Assembly: GCA_035604195.1 (NCBI GenBank)
Contig: DATNIY010000046.1
Location: forward strand, 1 to 54,588
Origin: DATJLY01 sp035604195
Lineage (GTDB): Bacteria > Pseudomonadota > Alphaproteobacteria > ATCC43930 > CGMCC-115725
Direction of reading: 5' to 3'
DNA length: 54,588 bases
In this document: one piece after another, positions 36,190-46,026 of the stretch
How the letters are laid out: the number at the start of each line of letters is the position of its first letter
How positions within the stretch are numbered: the first letter of the stretch is position 1
Translations under genes and position numbers: made by a program
Notes under the pieces: generated by a model
What the model was told of the DNA's origin: nothing
Databases searched by the model: none
What the model saw: the letters and a program-made list of their open reading frames with translations, nothing else

Positions 36190-37284
36190 TCAGAGGCGAA
36201 TGCCGTCGGGGAGGAACGGGAAGGGATCGACGCCGCCGGCGGGCGGCCCGATGCGCTCGACCAAGGTGCGGTCGAGCTGCGCCAGCGCGGTCACGCCCAT
36301 CATCGCCATCGCGGCCTTCATCTCGCCTTCGAGGATCTCGAGGAGTCGGATAATGCCCTTGGCACCGTCGGCCGCCATGGCATAGGCCTGTATGCGGCCG
36401 ATGCCGATGGCGGCGGCGCCGAGCGCAACGGCCTTCACCACATCGGGCCCGCGCAGGAAGCCGCCGTCGACAAGGATGGGGACCTTCTGCCCGATCCGCT
36501 CGACGATCTCGAGGAACATGGCGAGCGCGCCCTTGGCGTGATCCAGATGCCGGCCGCCGTGGTTCGAGACATAAATGACGTCGATACCTTGCCGCACCGC
36601 GATCTCGGCATCTTCCGCGGTCTGGATTCCCTTGAGGACCAGCGGCATTTCTGCGATGTCCTTGATCCGCGCCACCATGTCCCAGTCGAGCAGGGCCTGA
36701 AATTTTTCGCCGCTCGTCCCGCGGGTGCGGCTCGGCGGATTCCAGCGCAGGTGAAGCTGCCGGTCGCGGATGCTGTACCAGGCGGCATCGACGGTCAGCA
36801 CCAGCGCGGCATACCCCGCCGCCCGGATGCGCCGGACCATCTCGGAGATCCAAGTGAAATCGCCGCGGATGTAAAGCTGGAACCATTTGTCGCAACGCGC
36901 GGCCGCGGCGCTGTCCTCGAGCGCCGGCGCGGTCACGGAACTCACGATCGGCAGAGTCCCGAATTGAGCGGCGGCCTCGACCATATTCACCGCGCCGCCC
37001 GGTGCGAGCGTCTCCAGCGAGCCCATCGGCGCCAGCACCACGGGAATGCGGAGCCTGGTTCCGAGCAAGGTCGTCGCGGCATCGACGGTCCCGACATTGC
37101 GCAGGACGCGCGGTCGGAACACCCATTCCTCGATCGCCTCGCGGTTGCGCCGCTTGGTCGTCTCCGATTCCGCGGCGCCCGCGACGTAATCCCAGGCCTC
37201 GAGGGAAAGACGCTCATGCGCCTTGGCGATGATCTCGGTGGCGGTGAGGAAGCCGTCGCGCGCGACCGATCCGGGCGAACTCAT
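36190..37284 (-). CDS. FMN-dependent alpha-hydroxyacid oxidase/dehydrogenase
   Basis: A 364-residue enzyme of the lactate/glycolate/mandelate oxidase family. The catalytic His lies in YVSNHGGRHLDH; the substrate-binding Arg follows. FMN-binding segments are APMGSLETLAPGG and ILVDGGFLRGPDVVKAVALG. The TVDAAWYS stretch and RDRQLHLRW lie in the flexible loop region. Oxidises a 2-hydroxyacid to the 2-oxoacid. Its ATG overlaps the stop of an upstream 57-codon ORF (ATGA). Confidence 0.92.
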   Translation of the reverse strand: MSSPGSVARDGFLTATEIIAKAHERLSLEAWDYVAGAAESETTKRRNREAIEEWVFRPRVLRNVGTVDAATTLLGTRLRIPVVLAPMGSLETLAPGGAVNMVEAAAQFGTLPIVSSVTAPALEDSAAAARCDKWFQLYIRGDFTWISEMVRRIRAAGYAALVLTVDAAWYSIRDRQLHLRWNPPSRTRGTSGEKFQALLDWDMVARIKDIAEMPLVLKGIQTAEDAEIAVRQGIDVIYVSNHGGRHLDHAKGALAMFLEIVERIGQKVPILVDGGFLRGPDVVKAVALGAAAIGIGRIQAYAMAADGAKGIIRLLEILEGEMKAAMAMMGVTALAQLDRTLVERIGPPAGGVDPFPFLPDGIRL

Positions 37285-37454
37285 GGGGGCGTCTCCGCTG
37301 CTGGTCGCGCGGTTCGGGTCGGGCGCAGGCCGACGATCTTCGACGGGTTCGTCGTCGAGACGGTGGCGAGGTCGTCGGGCTTAGAGCGCCGCGCCGGATG
37401 AGAGTCGACGCAGCGCTCGATCGTCGGCGTGGCGTTGTCGACATGCGCGCTCAT
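37281..37454 (-). CDS. Short ORF with hydantoinase/amidohydrolase-like tail, possibly a gene remnant
   Basis: A 57-residue frame with a GGAG ribosome site 8 bases before its ATG and a stop overlapping the hydroxyacid oxidase start. The stretch DLATVSTTNPSKIVGLRP resembles the C-terminal NPA-x-I-GL segment of dihydroorotase/hydantoinase-like amidohydrolases. The first 20 residues look like nothing I know. It may be the fused ends of a deleted amidohydrolase gene kept as a leader for translational coupling, or chance. Confidence 0.45.
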   Translation of the reverse strand: MSAHVDNATPTIERCVDSHPARRSKPDDLATVSTTNPSKIVGLRPTRTARPAAETPP

Positions 37455-37559
37455 TGACCGTCTCCGCTGGCGCCCCGGCAGCTTAGAAAAATAGGAGCGC
37501 GGCTTGCCGCAAGTCAAATAGGATGCGGCGCGAGGGAGAACTTCATCACCGGACGGATC

Positions 37560-38654
37560 ATGAAAATCACGCGTCTCGAGCCGATCCTCATCGCAATTCC
37601 CTACCGTCACGGCGGCCCGATCCCGGAAGGCGGCGGCGCGCCGTGGCGGACCATGGACACGCAGCTCCTTCGCGTGGAGACGGATGCCGGGCTCACCGGC
37701 TGGGGCGAGGCCTTCGGCTTCGGCGCCTGTCCCGCGACCAAGACCGCGACTGAGCGGCTGGTGGCGCCGCTCGCGATCGGCCGCGATCCCCGCGACATCG
37801 CCGCGCTGATGACGGAGCTCGCGCGCAAGCTCCACAATTTCGGGCGTAACGGGCCGGTTTCCTTCGCGCTCTCGGGCCTCGACATCGCGCTCTGGGACAT
37901 CGCCGGCAAGATCGCGGGCGCGCCGCTGCATCGCTTGCTCGGCGGCAGCGGCAAGGGGCGCGTTCCCGCCTATGCCAGCCTGCTGCGTTATGGCGCCGCG
38001 GATCTCGTCGCGCGCAACGCCGCCGCAGCGGTCGAGCGCGGCTATCGGCAGATCAAGCTGCATGAGATCGGCATTGCCGAGATCGCCGCCGGGCGTCGCG
38101 CCATCGGCGCGGAGATTGCGCTGATGCTCGATGCCAACTGCGCTTGGCCGGCCGATGAGGCCGTCGCCATGGCGCGGCGGCTTAGGGAAAATGATCTTCT
38201 CTGGCTCGAGGAGCCGGTCTGGCCGCCCGAGGATCATCATGGCCTCGCGCGGGTGCGGCGCGACGGCGGCATCGCCGTCGCTGCTGGCGAGAATGCAGGG
38301 ACGCCCGCCGAATTCGAGCATCTCATCGACCGCGCCGCCGTCGATTACCTGCAGCCGAGCGTGACCAAGGTCGGCGGCATCTCCGCCATGCAACGAATCA
38401 TCGCGCACGCCGAAAGCCGCGGCGTCGCGGTCGCGCCGCATTCGCCCTATTTCGGACCCGGGCTGATCGCGACCTTGCATCTGATTGCGGCCTCGCCGCT
38501 GGAGCGCGTCTGCGAGCGCTTCTATTGCGATCTCGAAGCGAGCCCTTTCGGCGACGCCGTCGAGGCGCGCGGCGGCTTCATGCGCGTTCCGTCGGGGGCG
38601 GGGCTCGGGGTCGCGATCGACGAGCGCGTCATCGCCCGCTATCGCACGGGCTGA
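37560..38654 (+). CDS. Mandelate racemase/muconate lactonizing enzyme family protein
   Basis: A 364-residue enolase-superfamily enzyme. The N-terminal capping domain is followed by the barrel with a K-x-H-like KLHEIG, metal ligands in LMLDANCAW (Asp), LEEPVWPPEDH (Glu) and AAGENAG (Glu), and an acid/base His in VAPHSPYFG. This pattern fits an acid-sugar dehydratase or racemase. It diverges from the hydroxyacid oxidase - amidohydrolase pair over about 105-275 bases, and all three suggest hydroxyacid or sugar-acid breakdown. Confidence 0.9.
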   Translation: MKITRLEPILIAIPYRHGGPIPEGGGAPWRTMDTQLLRVETDAGLTGWGEAFGFGACPATKTATERLVAPLAIGRDPRDIAALMTELARKLHNFGRNGPVSFALSGLDIALWDIAGKIAGAPLHRLLGGSGKGRVPAYASLLRYGAADLVARNAAAAVERGYRQIKLHEIGIAEIAAGRRAIGAEIALMLDANCAWPADEAVAMARRLRENDLLWLEEPVWPPEDHHGLARVRRDGGIAVAAGENAGTPAEFEHLIDRAAVDYLQPSVTKVGGISAMQRIIAHAESRGVAVAPHSPYFGPGLIATLHLIAASPLERVCERFYCDLEASPFGDAVEARGGFMRVPSGAGLGVAIDERVIARYRTG

Positions 38655-38777
38655 CGCGGCCGAGGCCTCGCCCCTCGCCGATCATTGCATTCGACCGCAC
38701 TCCAGTGCGTGGCCATTGCGCTCGGCTAACAGCCGATTATTCTAGACGACAGAAAATCCGGCGCGGGGTGGAGCCAC

Positions 38778-39089
38778 ATGCCGACGAAGATCTCCTGGAG
38801 CGGTGCGCTCGCGCTCGATCCCGCCAGCTTCGTCTTTCAGGCGGCGCCGACGGACATGATCAATACCGAGGCGATCGCCCAATATATGAAGAAGTACGGC
38901 ATGAAGAAGATTGGCGTGGTGGCCGCGACGGATGCGAGCGGCGAGGTTGGCGTGACCAGCGTCAAGACCGTCTTCCCGGCGGCGGGCATCCAATACAAGC
39001 TCGACCGCATCGATTTCGCGAGCCGCGACGGCGTTTGCCGCGATAATTTTGACCTGGATTGCCGGCGATTCCGCCGCAAACCCCGATGA
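38778..39089 (+). pseudogene. Fragment of an ABC substrate-binding protein gene
   Basis: About 85 codons (to 39032) read as the middle of a LivJ-like binding protein: LALDPASFVFQAAPTD, then KKIGVVAATDASGEVG and TVFPAAGIQYKL. They align with residues about 120-205 of the intact protein at 40377 (FAFQATPTD, AATDATGEVG, VFPPAGIEL). No signal peptide, first lobe or C-terminal lobe is present. The frame then continues into unrelated sequence and overlaps the iron-ADH start region. A deletion remnant of a second binding-protein gene. Confidence 0.75.
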
Positions 39090-40252
39090 AGCCGATACTT
39101 GTCGAGTGCTGGCCGAACCGCCTGATCCTCGGCCGCGGCGCGGTCGCGATGCTGCCGCAGGCAATGACCGATCTCGGCGCGCGCCGGGCGCTGGTGCTCT
39201 GCGGCAAGAGCATTGCCGCGGGCGGGCTGTTGCCGCGCGTCACGGCGGCGCTCGGCGAGTTGTGCTGCGGCGTCTTCGCCGAAGTGGCGGCGCATTCGCC
39301 GGTGCCGATGATCGAGCGCGCGGTCGATCGGGTGCGCGCGCTCGGCGCCGATGCGATTGTCAGTCTCGGCGGCGGCAGCGCGATCGATGCCGGCAAGGGC
39401 ACGGCGCTGCTGCATGCGGCCGGCGGCGCGCTCGGGCCTTATGAGATCGAGTTCCGCGCGGGCAGGATGGAGCGCCGGCTGCTCGAGACGGCGACGCTGC
39501 CGCACATCGCCATTCCCACCACGACGGGCTCGTCGAGCGAGGTGCTGCCCACGGCCGGGATTCGTGACGTCGCGCGGCGCCGCAAGATGCTGTTCTGGGA
39601 CGCAGCGCTGGTGCCGCGCGCGGTGATCCTCGATCCCGAAATGACCATCGAGACCGGCGCCTTCCTGACCGCGGCGAGCGGCATGACCGCCGTTGCGCGC
39701 TGCGTCGAGAGCCTTTATTCCGCGCATCGCAACCCGCTCTCGGAGGGGTTGGCGCTGCACGCGCTCAGGCTGCTGCGCAACAATCTGCCGCGCACCGTCG
39801 CGGCGCCCGATGACCTCGATGCGCGCCAGGAATGCCAGATCGCCTGCGCCATGTCCGGCATCGCCTCGGTCAATGCGATGGCGTCGATCGTGCACGCGCT
39901 CGGGCATATCGTTGGCGGGCGCTATGCGCTGCAGCACGGCGTCTCGCATGCGATCCTGCTGGCTCCGGCGATGCGGCTGCTGCTGCCGGTCCTCGGCGAG
40001 CGTCAGGCCTGGGCGCTCGAAGCGCTCGGCGGCGACGCGCGCGGCAGCGCCGATGCGGCCGGCGCGGCGGCCGAGCAGATGGAAAAATTCGTCGCGGGAT
40101 TGCCGCTCAAGCGGCGTCTCAGGGATCTCGGCATCCCCGCAACGGAGCTGCCGGAAATCGCTGCCCTCGCCATGCACGACTACATGATGGGCAATCTGCC
40201 GCGGCCGATGAGCGCGGCCGAGGTCGAGGCGCTGCTGCACGCCGCCTGGTAG
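39086..40252 (+). CDS. Iron-containing alcohol dehydrogenase-family protein with altered metal site
   Basis: A 388-residue type III ADH-fold protein. NAD-binding SLGGGSAIDAGKG and PTTTGSSSEV are typical. The usual metal motif G-M-D-A-x-x-H reads GMTAVARCVESLYS, so the Asp and first His are Thr and Arg; the two later His (HALGHIVGG, LQHGVSHAI) remain. Maleylacetate reductases also vary here, so the enzyme may work without iron. ATG at 39086 chosen; a TTG nine codons upstream is less likely. Lies between the binding-protein fragment and the liv operon. Confidence 0.85.
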   Translation: MKPILVECWPNRLILGRGAVAMLPQAMTDLGARRALVLCGKSIAAGGLLPRVTAALGELCCGVFAEVAAHSPVPMIERAVDRVRALGADAIVSLGGGSAIDAGKGTALLHAAGGALGPYEIEFRAGRMERRLLETATLPHIAIPTTTGSSSEVLPTAGIRDVARRRKMLFWDAALVPRAVILDPEMTIETGAFLTAASGMTAVARCVESLYSAHRNPLSEGLALHALRLLRNNLPRTVAAPDDLDARQECQIACAMSGIASVNAMASIVHALGHIVGGRYALQHGVSHAILLAPAMRLLLPVLGERQAWALEALGGDARGSADAAGAAAEQMEKFVAGLPLKRRLRDLGIPATELPEIAALAMHDYMMGNLPRPMSAAEVEALLHAAW

Positions 40253-40271
40253 GGCGGTCGCGTCGCACGGC

Positions 40272-40300
40272 TTGAGGCGAAAGGCGAAGCACGATAGTTT
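40272..40300 (+). promoter_or_regulatory. Weak candidate promoter for the liv-type operon
   Basis: TTGAGG (40272-40277), 17 bases, TAGTTT (40295-40300), in the 124-base gap before the binding-protein start at 40377. Only partial matches, but the spacing is ideal. Confidence 0.3.
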
Positions 40301-40376
40301 GGCGATAAAGCAATCGAGCGGTCGCCGGGGCGCGCCGAGCGTTGCCCGCGCAATCGACGTGATGGGGAGCATCGAA

Positions 40377-41501
40377 ATGAAGCGGATTGCCACAATCGTC
40401 TTGGCGTCGTTCCTGTTGGCGGGTGGCGCAAACGCGGCCGAGCCGCTCGTTGTCGGCATCATCACGCCCAATACCGGCCCGGTCGCCACCGTCGGCGTGC
40501 GGCAATTGTCGGCGGTGCAGTGGTGGCAGCACGACGTCAATTCCAAGGGCGGCATCCGCGGCCGGCAGGTCGAGATCGAGACCTGCGACGATCAGGCCAA
40601 TCCCGAACGGGCCGTGTCCTGCACCCGCGATCTCATCGGCAAGGGCGTGTCGGTCATCATCAACGGCTCGCTGACCGGCGCGGTGCGGGCAACCATTCCG
40701 CTCATCAAGGACGGTCCGGTCATGTTGATCGCATCGCCGGCGATCGTGCCGGATCCCTCGACCTTCGCGTTCCAGGCGACGCCGACCGACCTCGAAGTGA
40801 CGCGGGCGCTGCTTGCGTTTCTCGAGGCGAACAAGGTGAAGCGGCTCGCCATGATCGCCGCGACCGATGCGACGGGCGAAGTCGGCGTCGCCGATGCGCA
40901 GCAAGTGTTTCCTCCGGCCGGCATCGAATTGGCGCTCACCCGCATCGATCTGCGCGCCAATGACGCCTCGATCCAACTCGCCAATGTCGTGAAGAACAAT
41001 CCGCAGGCGCTTTATTCCAGCTATTCCGGCGCCGGGGCGGCGACGGTGGTGAAGAGCTACACCAATCTCGGCCTGACCGTGCCCTTGATCGTCAGCAACG
41101 CCAATGTCAGCGACGCCTTCATCGCCGTGGTCAAGGACGACATGCCGCCGCAACTGAGAGGCATGGGTCTTCTCACCGTCGCGCCGGACTTGCTCAAGGA
41201 TCCCGTCAACAAGGCGCGCATCGAGTATTTCGACAAATCCTACGCGGCGTGGAAGGGCGAGCGCGCCGATCAGCTCAACCAGCTCGGCCTGCTCCTCGCC
41301 GATACCGCCGATGCGGTGCTGCGCGGGGTCGACAACCCGAATGATCCCAAGGCCGTCCGCAGCTTCCTCGAGCACACGCCGATCAAGAGCGCGCTCACGC
41401 TGAATTTTTCGCCCGACAGCCATATCGGCCTCAAGGCCGACAGCATGGCCGTGGTCCAATACAAGGATGGCCGCTGGACGAAGGCCGACCCATTGAAATG
41501 A
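40377..41501 (+). CDS. ABC transporter substrate-binding protein, LivJ-like
   Basis: A 374-residue periplasmic binding protein with a signal peptide (MKRIATIVLASFLLAGGANA) and family start LVVGIITPNTGPVATVG, then SKGGIRGRQVEIETCDDQ. The second lobe carries AATDATGEVGVADAQ. GGGGAGC precedes the start region. It is followed by permease and ATPase genes with overlaps, so it delivers the ligand to that transporter. The ligand is not a proven amino acid; neighbours suggest an organic acid. Confidence 0.93.
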   Translation: MKRIATIVLASFLLAGGANAAEPLVVGIITPNTGPVATVGVRQLSAVQWWQHDVNSKGGIRGRQVEIETCDDQANPERAVSCTRDLIGKGVSVIINGSLTGAVRATIPLIKDGPVMLIASPAIVPDPSTFAFQATPTDLEVTRALLAFLEANKVKRLAMIAATDATGEVGVADAQQVFPPAGIELALTRIDLRANDASIQLANVVKNNPQALYSSYSGAGAATVVKSYTNLGLTVPLIVSNANVSDAFIAVVKDDMPPQLRGMGLLTVAPDLLKDPVNKARIEYFDKSYAAWKGERADQLNQLGLLLADTADAVLRGVDNPNDPKAVRSFLEHTPIKSALTLNFSPDSHIGLKADSMAVVQYKDGRWTKADPLK

Positions 41502-42364
41502 ACCCGCTGACCCAGGCGGTCATCAGCGGGTTGATGTCGGGGGCGGTCTATGCGCTGCTCGCCACCGGTCTGGTCATCGTTTTCCATACCGCGCAGATCG
41601 TCAACATCGCGCATGGCGAGGCCTACGCGATCGGCGGCATCGTCGCCGCCGTGGCGGCGCAAGCGGGCGCGCCGCTATGGCTCGCCTTCGCCGCGGCGAT
41701 CGTCGTCGCCATCTTCTTCGCCGTCGCGCTCGAGCGCGTGCTGTTGCGGCCGCGGCGGGATTGGTCGATCAACGCGCTCATTCTGGTGACGCTCGCCGTC
41801 GCCTTCTTCTCGCGCGGCGTCCTCAACTTGCTGGTGGGTTCCGACCCCGTCTCCTTCCCGCGCCTGTTCGCCGGCGCACCCTTGCGCTTCGCCGGCGGCG
41901 TCCTGCCGCGGCAAGGGCTGGGGCTCATCGTCATCGGCTTTACCGCGGCGATCGCAGTGACCGCGTTTCTGCTTTACACGCCGCTCGGCCGGCAGCTCCG
42001 CGCCGCCGCCGAGAACCCGGATGCGGCCGAGCTCATGGGCGTCGATGTCGACCGCGCGCGGGCCTTGGCCTTCGCGATCGCCGGGGCCTATGGCGCTCTC
42101 GGCGCGGTGCTGCTGGTGCCGCTGGTCTCCGTTGATTTCCAGGCCGGGCTCGGCATGACTCTGCGCGGCTTCATCGCCGCGGCGATTGCCGGCATGTCGC
42201 CGCCCCTCGCCATCGTCGCGGGCTTGGGGCTCGGGCTCGCCGAGGCGCTGGTGACGACCTATCTTGGAGCGCTCGCGCAAGACCCGATCCTGTTCCTGGC
42301 GCTTATCGGCGTCGCGTTGTGGCAGAGCCGCAAGGTGCGCTTCGGCGGCAGCTTGCGCGCATGA
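41498..42364 (+). CDS. livH: Branched-chain-type ABC transporter permease LivH-like
   Basis: A 288-residue inner-membrane permease with about eight helices. The start GLMSGAVYALLATGLVIVF and the conserved NIAHGEAYAIGG are LivH hallmarks; GMTLRGFIAAAIAG lies in the coupling region. Its start overlaps the binding-protein stop and its stop overlaps the next start (ATGA), so transporter subunits are translationally coupled. Confidence 0.94.
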   Translation: MNPLTQAVISGLMSGAVYALLATGLVIVFHTAQIVNIAHGEAYAIGGIVAAVAAQAGAPLWLAFAAAIVVAIFFAVALERVLLRPRRDWSINALILVTLAVAFFSRGVLNLLVGSDPVSFPRLFAGAPLRFAGGVLPRQGLGLIVIGFTAAIAVTAFLLYTPLGRQLRAAAENPDAAELMGVDVDRARALAFAIAGAYGALGAVLLVPLVSVDFQAGLGMTLRGFIAAAIAGMSPPLAIVAGLGLGLAEALVTTYLGALAQDPILFLALIGVALWQSRKVRFGGSLRA

Positions 42365-44066
42365 GCCGCAGCCGCCTGCTCGCGCTGGCGCTCGCCGCTC
42401 TCGCCATTGCCAGCCCCTACGCCGGATTTCCCGGCTGGACGCCGGCGCTCGCCACCGCGGTTGCGTTCAACACGCTCGGACTCCTGGGCCTCAATCTCAT
42501 TTTCGGTGTCGTCGGCATGCTCGCCTTCGGCCAGGCGGCGTTCATGGCCTTGCCGGCCTATGGCGCGGGCATCCTCGATCAGACCGGCATGCCCTTCATC
42601 CTCGCCGTCGCGGTCGGAGTTGCGGCCTCAATTCTGGTCGCGCGGCTCGTGGCCTGGGTCTTCGTGCGGCTGCCGGGCGTCTATCTCGCGGTCGGCACGC
42701 TGGGCTTCGGCTATGTCGTGGAAGGCCTGGCGCGCGCCTTCCCGTCGATCAGCGGCGGCGCGTCGGGCCTGGTGTTCTCGCGCGGCCGCGCCATCAGCGC
42801 CGATGCCTGGTATGCCATCGCGATCGCGATGCTGAGCCTTGGTCTCGTCGTTTACGCCTGGTACGTGCGCGGCGGGGTGTGGCGGCGCCTCAGAACCATC
42901 TGCCATGACGAGCTCGCCGCCGCCGTCGTCGGCATCGATGTCGTCCGCGTCAAGGCGACGGCGTTCACCATCGGTTGCAGCTTCGCCGTCGTGGCCGGTC
43001 TGCTGCGCGCCTATTACGTCGGCGTCATCATTCCCGAGGACGCCGGCGTCGATCGCTCGCTCGAGCAGGTCGGCATGGTCATGGTGGGCGGCCTCGGCCA
43101 CTTCTTGGGCCCGCTCATCGGCACGGCGCTGGTGCAGTGGCTTTTCATGATCACCGGCTATGCCTCGCGCTACGAGCTCGTGATCTACGGCGCAGCGTTC
43201 CTCGCCGCGGTGATCTATGCCCGCGAAGGCATCGCCGGCTGGATCGACAGACCGTGGCGGCGGCTTGCGCGGCGGCTCGACGGCGAAGCGCCGCGCGAGC
43301 CTGCGCTGCGGCAGCCGACGCTGCGGTCCGAGGAGGCCGGCAAGAGCGGCGCGGTCTGCCTGTCGGTCGCCGCGGTGTCGAAGCGCTTCGGCGGCGTCCA
43401 GGCGCTCGAAAATGTCAGCTTCGAGGTGAGCTTCGGCGAAATCTTCGCCATGGTCGGGCCGAACGGCGCCGGCAAGTCGACGCTCTTCAACATCATCTGC
43501 GGCATCGAGGCGCCGAGCTCCGGCACGGTTCGGCTGCGCGGCGACGATCTGGCGGCGCTGCCGATCCATCGCCGGGCCCCCTTCATCGGCCGCTCCTTCC
43601 AAGTCGCGCGGCTTGTGCCCGACCTCACCGCGCTCGCCAATGTCATGGTGCGGCTCGACCGGATCGCGCCGCAGCTTGCCGAAGCGGAGCGCGCGGCGCT
43701 GGCTCTGGCGCAGCTCGAGGCCTTCGGTCTCGGGCCGCTCGCCAACCGGCCGGTGCGCACGCTCTCGCTCGGCCAGCACAAGCTCATCGATCTGACGCGC
43801 GCCGCCGTCGGCGATCCGCCGCTCGTGCTGCTCGACGAGCCCGCGGTCGGCCTGACGCGCGAGGAGCTGACGCATCTGGCGCAGCTTCTCGAGCAGCTGC
43901 GCGCCCGTGGTTCGGCCGTCATCATCGTCGAGCACAACATCGATTTCGTCGCGGAGATCACCGGGCGGGGCATCGTGCTCGACAGCGGCCGCGCCATCGC
44001 TTTGGGCGCGATCCGCGACATCCTCGCGGATCAGGGGGTTCACGAAGCCTATTTCGGAGCGCTCGC

Positions 44067-44070
<4 letters not shown>
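42361..44070 (+). CDS. LivM-LivG fusion: ABC permease plus ATPase
   Basis: A 569-residue single chain. Residues 1 to about 295 are a LivM permease (GLNLIFGVVGMLAFGQAAF, then the DELAAAVVGIDV and FLGPLIGTALVQW segments). After a linker of about 35 residues, about 330-569 form a LivG ATPase: Walker A GPNGAGKST, signature LSLGQHKL, Walker B LVLLDEPAVGL, H-loop VIIVEHNID. Fusion of permease and ATPase is known in this family but less common than separate genes. GTGA overlap with the LivF gene. Confidence 0.94.
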
Positions 44071-44744
<674 letters not shown>

Positions 44745-44757
44745 ACCGGGCCGGTTT

Positions 44758-44786
44758 TTGACTGGGCTGCGCCCCTGTGATAGGGG
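44758..44786 (+). promoter_or_regulatory. Weak candidate promoter for the LVIVD-repeat gene
   Basis: TTGACT (44758-44763) and, after 17 bases, TAGGGG (44781-44786), in the 114-base gap before 44859. The -35 is good, the -10 poor. The gene may simply be read from the liv operon. Confidence 0.25.
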
Positions 44787-44858
44787 TTCGGGCCGGACGC
44801 CGCGCGGCGACACGGCGCGGCTCGTCTGATCGCAGCGCGAGAAGGACGCGCGCACGGC

Positions 44859-45995
44859 ATGCCCGAGGCTTGGAACGCGAAACGCATCGGCCATCTCGAC
44901 TGTCCCGGCGGCGGCCAGGTCTGGGTCGACGGCAAGACGCTCTATATCGGGCATATGAGCGCGCCTCACGGCACCAGCATCGTCGATGTCTCGGATCCGC
45001 GCACGCCGCGCACCATCGCGACGATCGCGATCCCCGCGGGCTGGCACTCGCACAAGGTGCGCGTCGCCAACGGCATCATGATCGTCAATCACGAGCGGCA
45101 AGGGCAGGGCGGGTCGCCCGATTTCGGCGGCGGGCTCGGCATCTACGATGTGTCGCGGCCGGCGGAGCCGCGCCCGATCGCGAAATGGCGGACCTCCGGA
45201 AGCGGCGTCCATCGCTATTCCTTCGATGGCCGCCATGCCTACATCTCGCCGACGGTCGATGGCTTCGTCGGCAACATCATGATGATTTTGGATCTCGCCG
45301 ATCCGGCGCGGCCGAGCGAGGTCGGGCGCTGGTGGATTCCGGGCCAGTGGCAGGCCGGCGGCGAGGCCTATCCCTGGGCCGACGGTCCGTCGCCGCGGTG
45401 CCATCATCCCCTTCGCCTCGGCGAGCGGCTCTATGTCAGCTATTGGCATCACGGTCTCTTCATTCTCGACATCGCCGACATGGCGCGGCCCAAGCTCGTC
45501 GCGCATGCCGAGACGAGCGCGGCGTTTTGCCATCCGACGCATACCTGCTTGCCCTATCCCGCGCCGCTCAAGGGGCGGCGGATTCTGGTCGTCGCCGACG
45601 AGGATGTCGCGAAGCGCCGGCCCGCCGCGCCGGCCTTCGCCTGGATCTACGACATGAGCGAAGAGACACTGCCGATTCCGATCGGCACCTTCCAGGTGGC
45701 GGGACTCGACCGCGACGGCGCGCCGCAGCCGCCGATGACCGGATGCCATCAGCCCTCCGAGCGGCTGGCCGGCACGGTCATTCCCTTTGCCTGGTTTGCG
45801 CAGGGCCTGCGCTTCGTCGACATCGCCGACCCGTTCCGGCCGAAGGAGGTCGGCTTCTACCAGCCCGATCCGCCCGCGGGCGCCCAGCGCGCCTCGTCCA
45901 ACGACGTGACCATCGACGACCGCGGCCTCGTCTATCTCGTCGATCGGCAGAGCGGCGTCGATATCATCGAGACCAGCATGCTTAAGTCGGCTTGA
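44859..45995 (+). CDS. LVIVD-repeat beta-propeller protein
   Basis: A 378-residue protein made of repeated blade-like units with I-x-D-V/I-x-D-P patterns: SIVDVSDPRTPRTIA, GIYDVSRPAEPRPIA, MILDLADPARPSEVG, FILDIADMARPKLVA, RFVDIADPFRPKEVG. This is the LVIVD repeat, predicted to form a beta-propeller. Many His pairs (GWHSHKV, CHHPLRL, YWHHGLF, CHPTHTC) could bind metal. No signal peptide is seen, so cytoplasmic as written. Function unknown; placed after the liv operon, it may act on the imported compound, an inference from position. Confidence 0.8.
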   Translation: MPEAWNAKRIGHLDCPGGGQVWVDGKTLYIGHMSAPHGTSIVDVSDPRTPRTIATIAIPAGWHSHKVRVANGIMIVNHERQGQGGSPDFGGGLGIYDVSRPAEPRPIAKWRTSGSGVHRYSFDGRHAYISPTVDGFVGNIMMILDLADPARPSEVGRWWIPGQWQAGGEAYPWADGPSPRCHHPLRLGERLYVSYWHHGLFILDIADMARPKLVAHAETSAAFCHPTHTCLPYPAPLKGRRILVVADEDVAKRRPAAPAFAWIYDMSEETLPIPIGTFQVAGLDRDGAPQPPMTGCHQPSERLAGTVIPFAWFAQGLRFVDIADPFRPKEVGFYQPDPPAGAQRASSNDVTIDDRGLVYLVDRQSGVDIIETSMLKSA

Positions 45996-46026
45996 CCCGC
46001 GCGCATCCATCTCCCAGGCTCGCATC

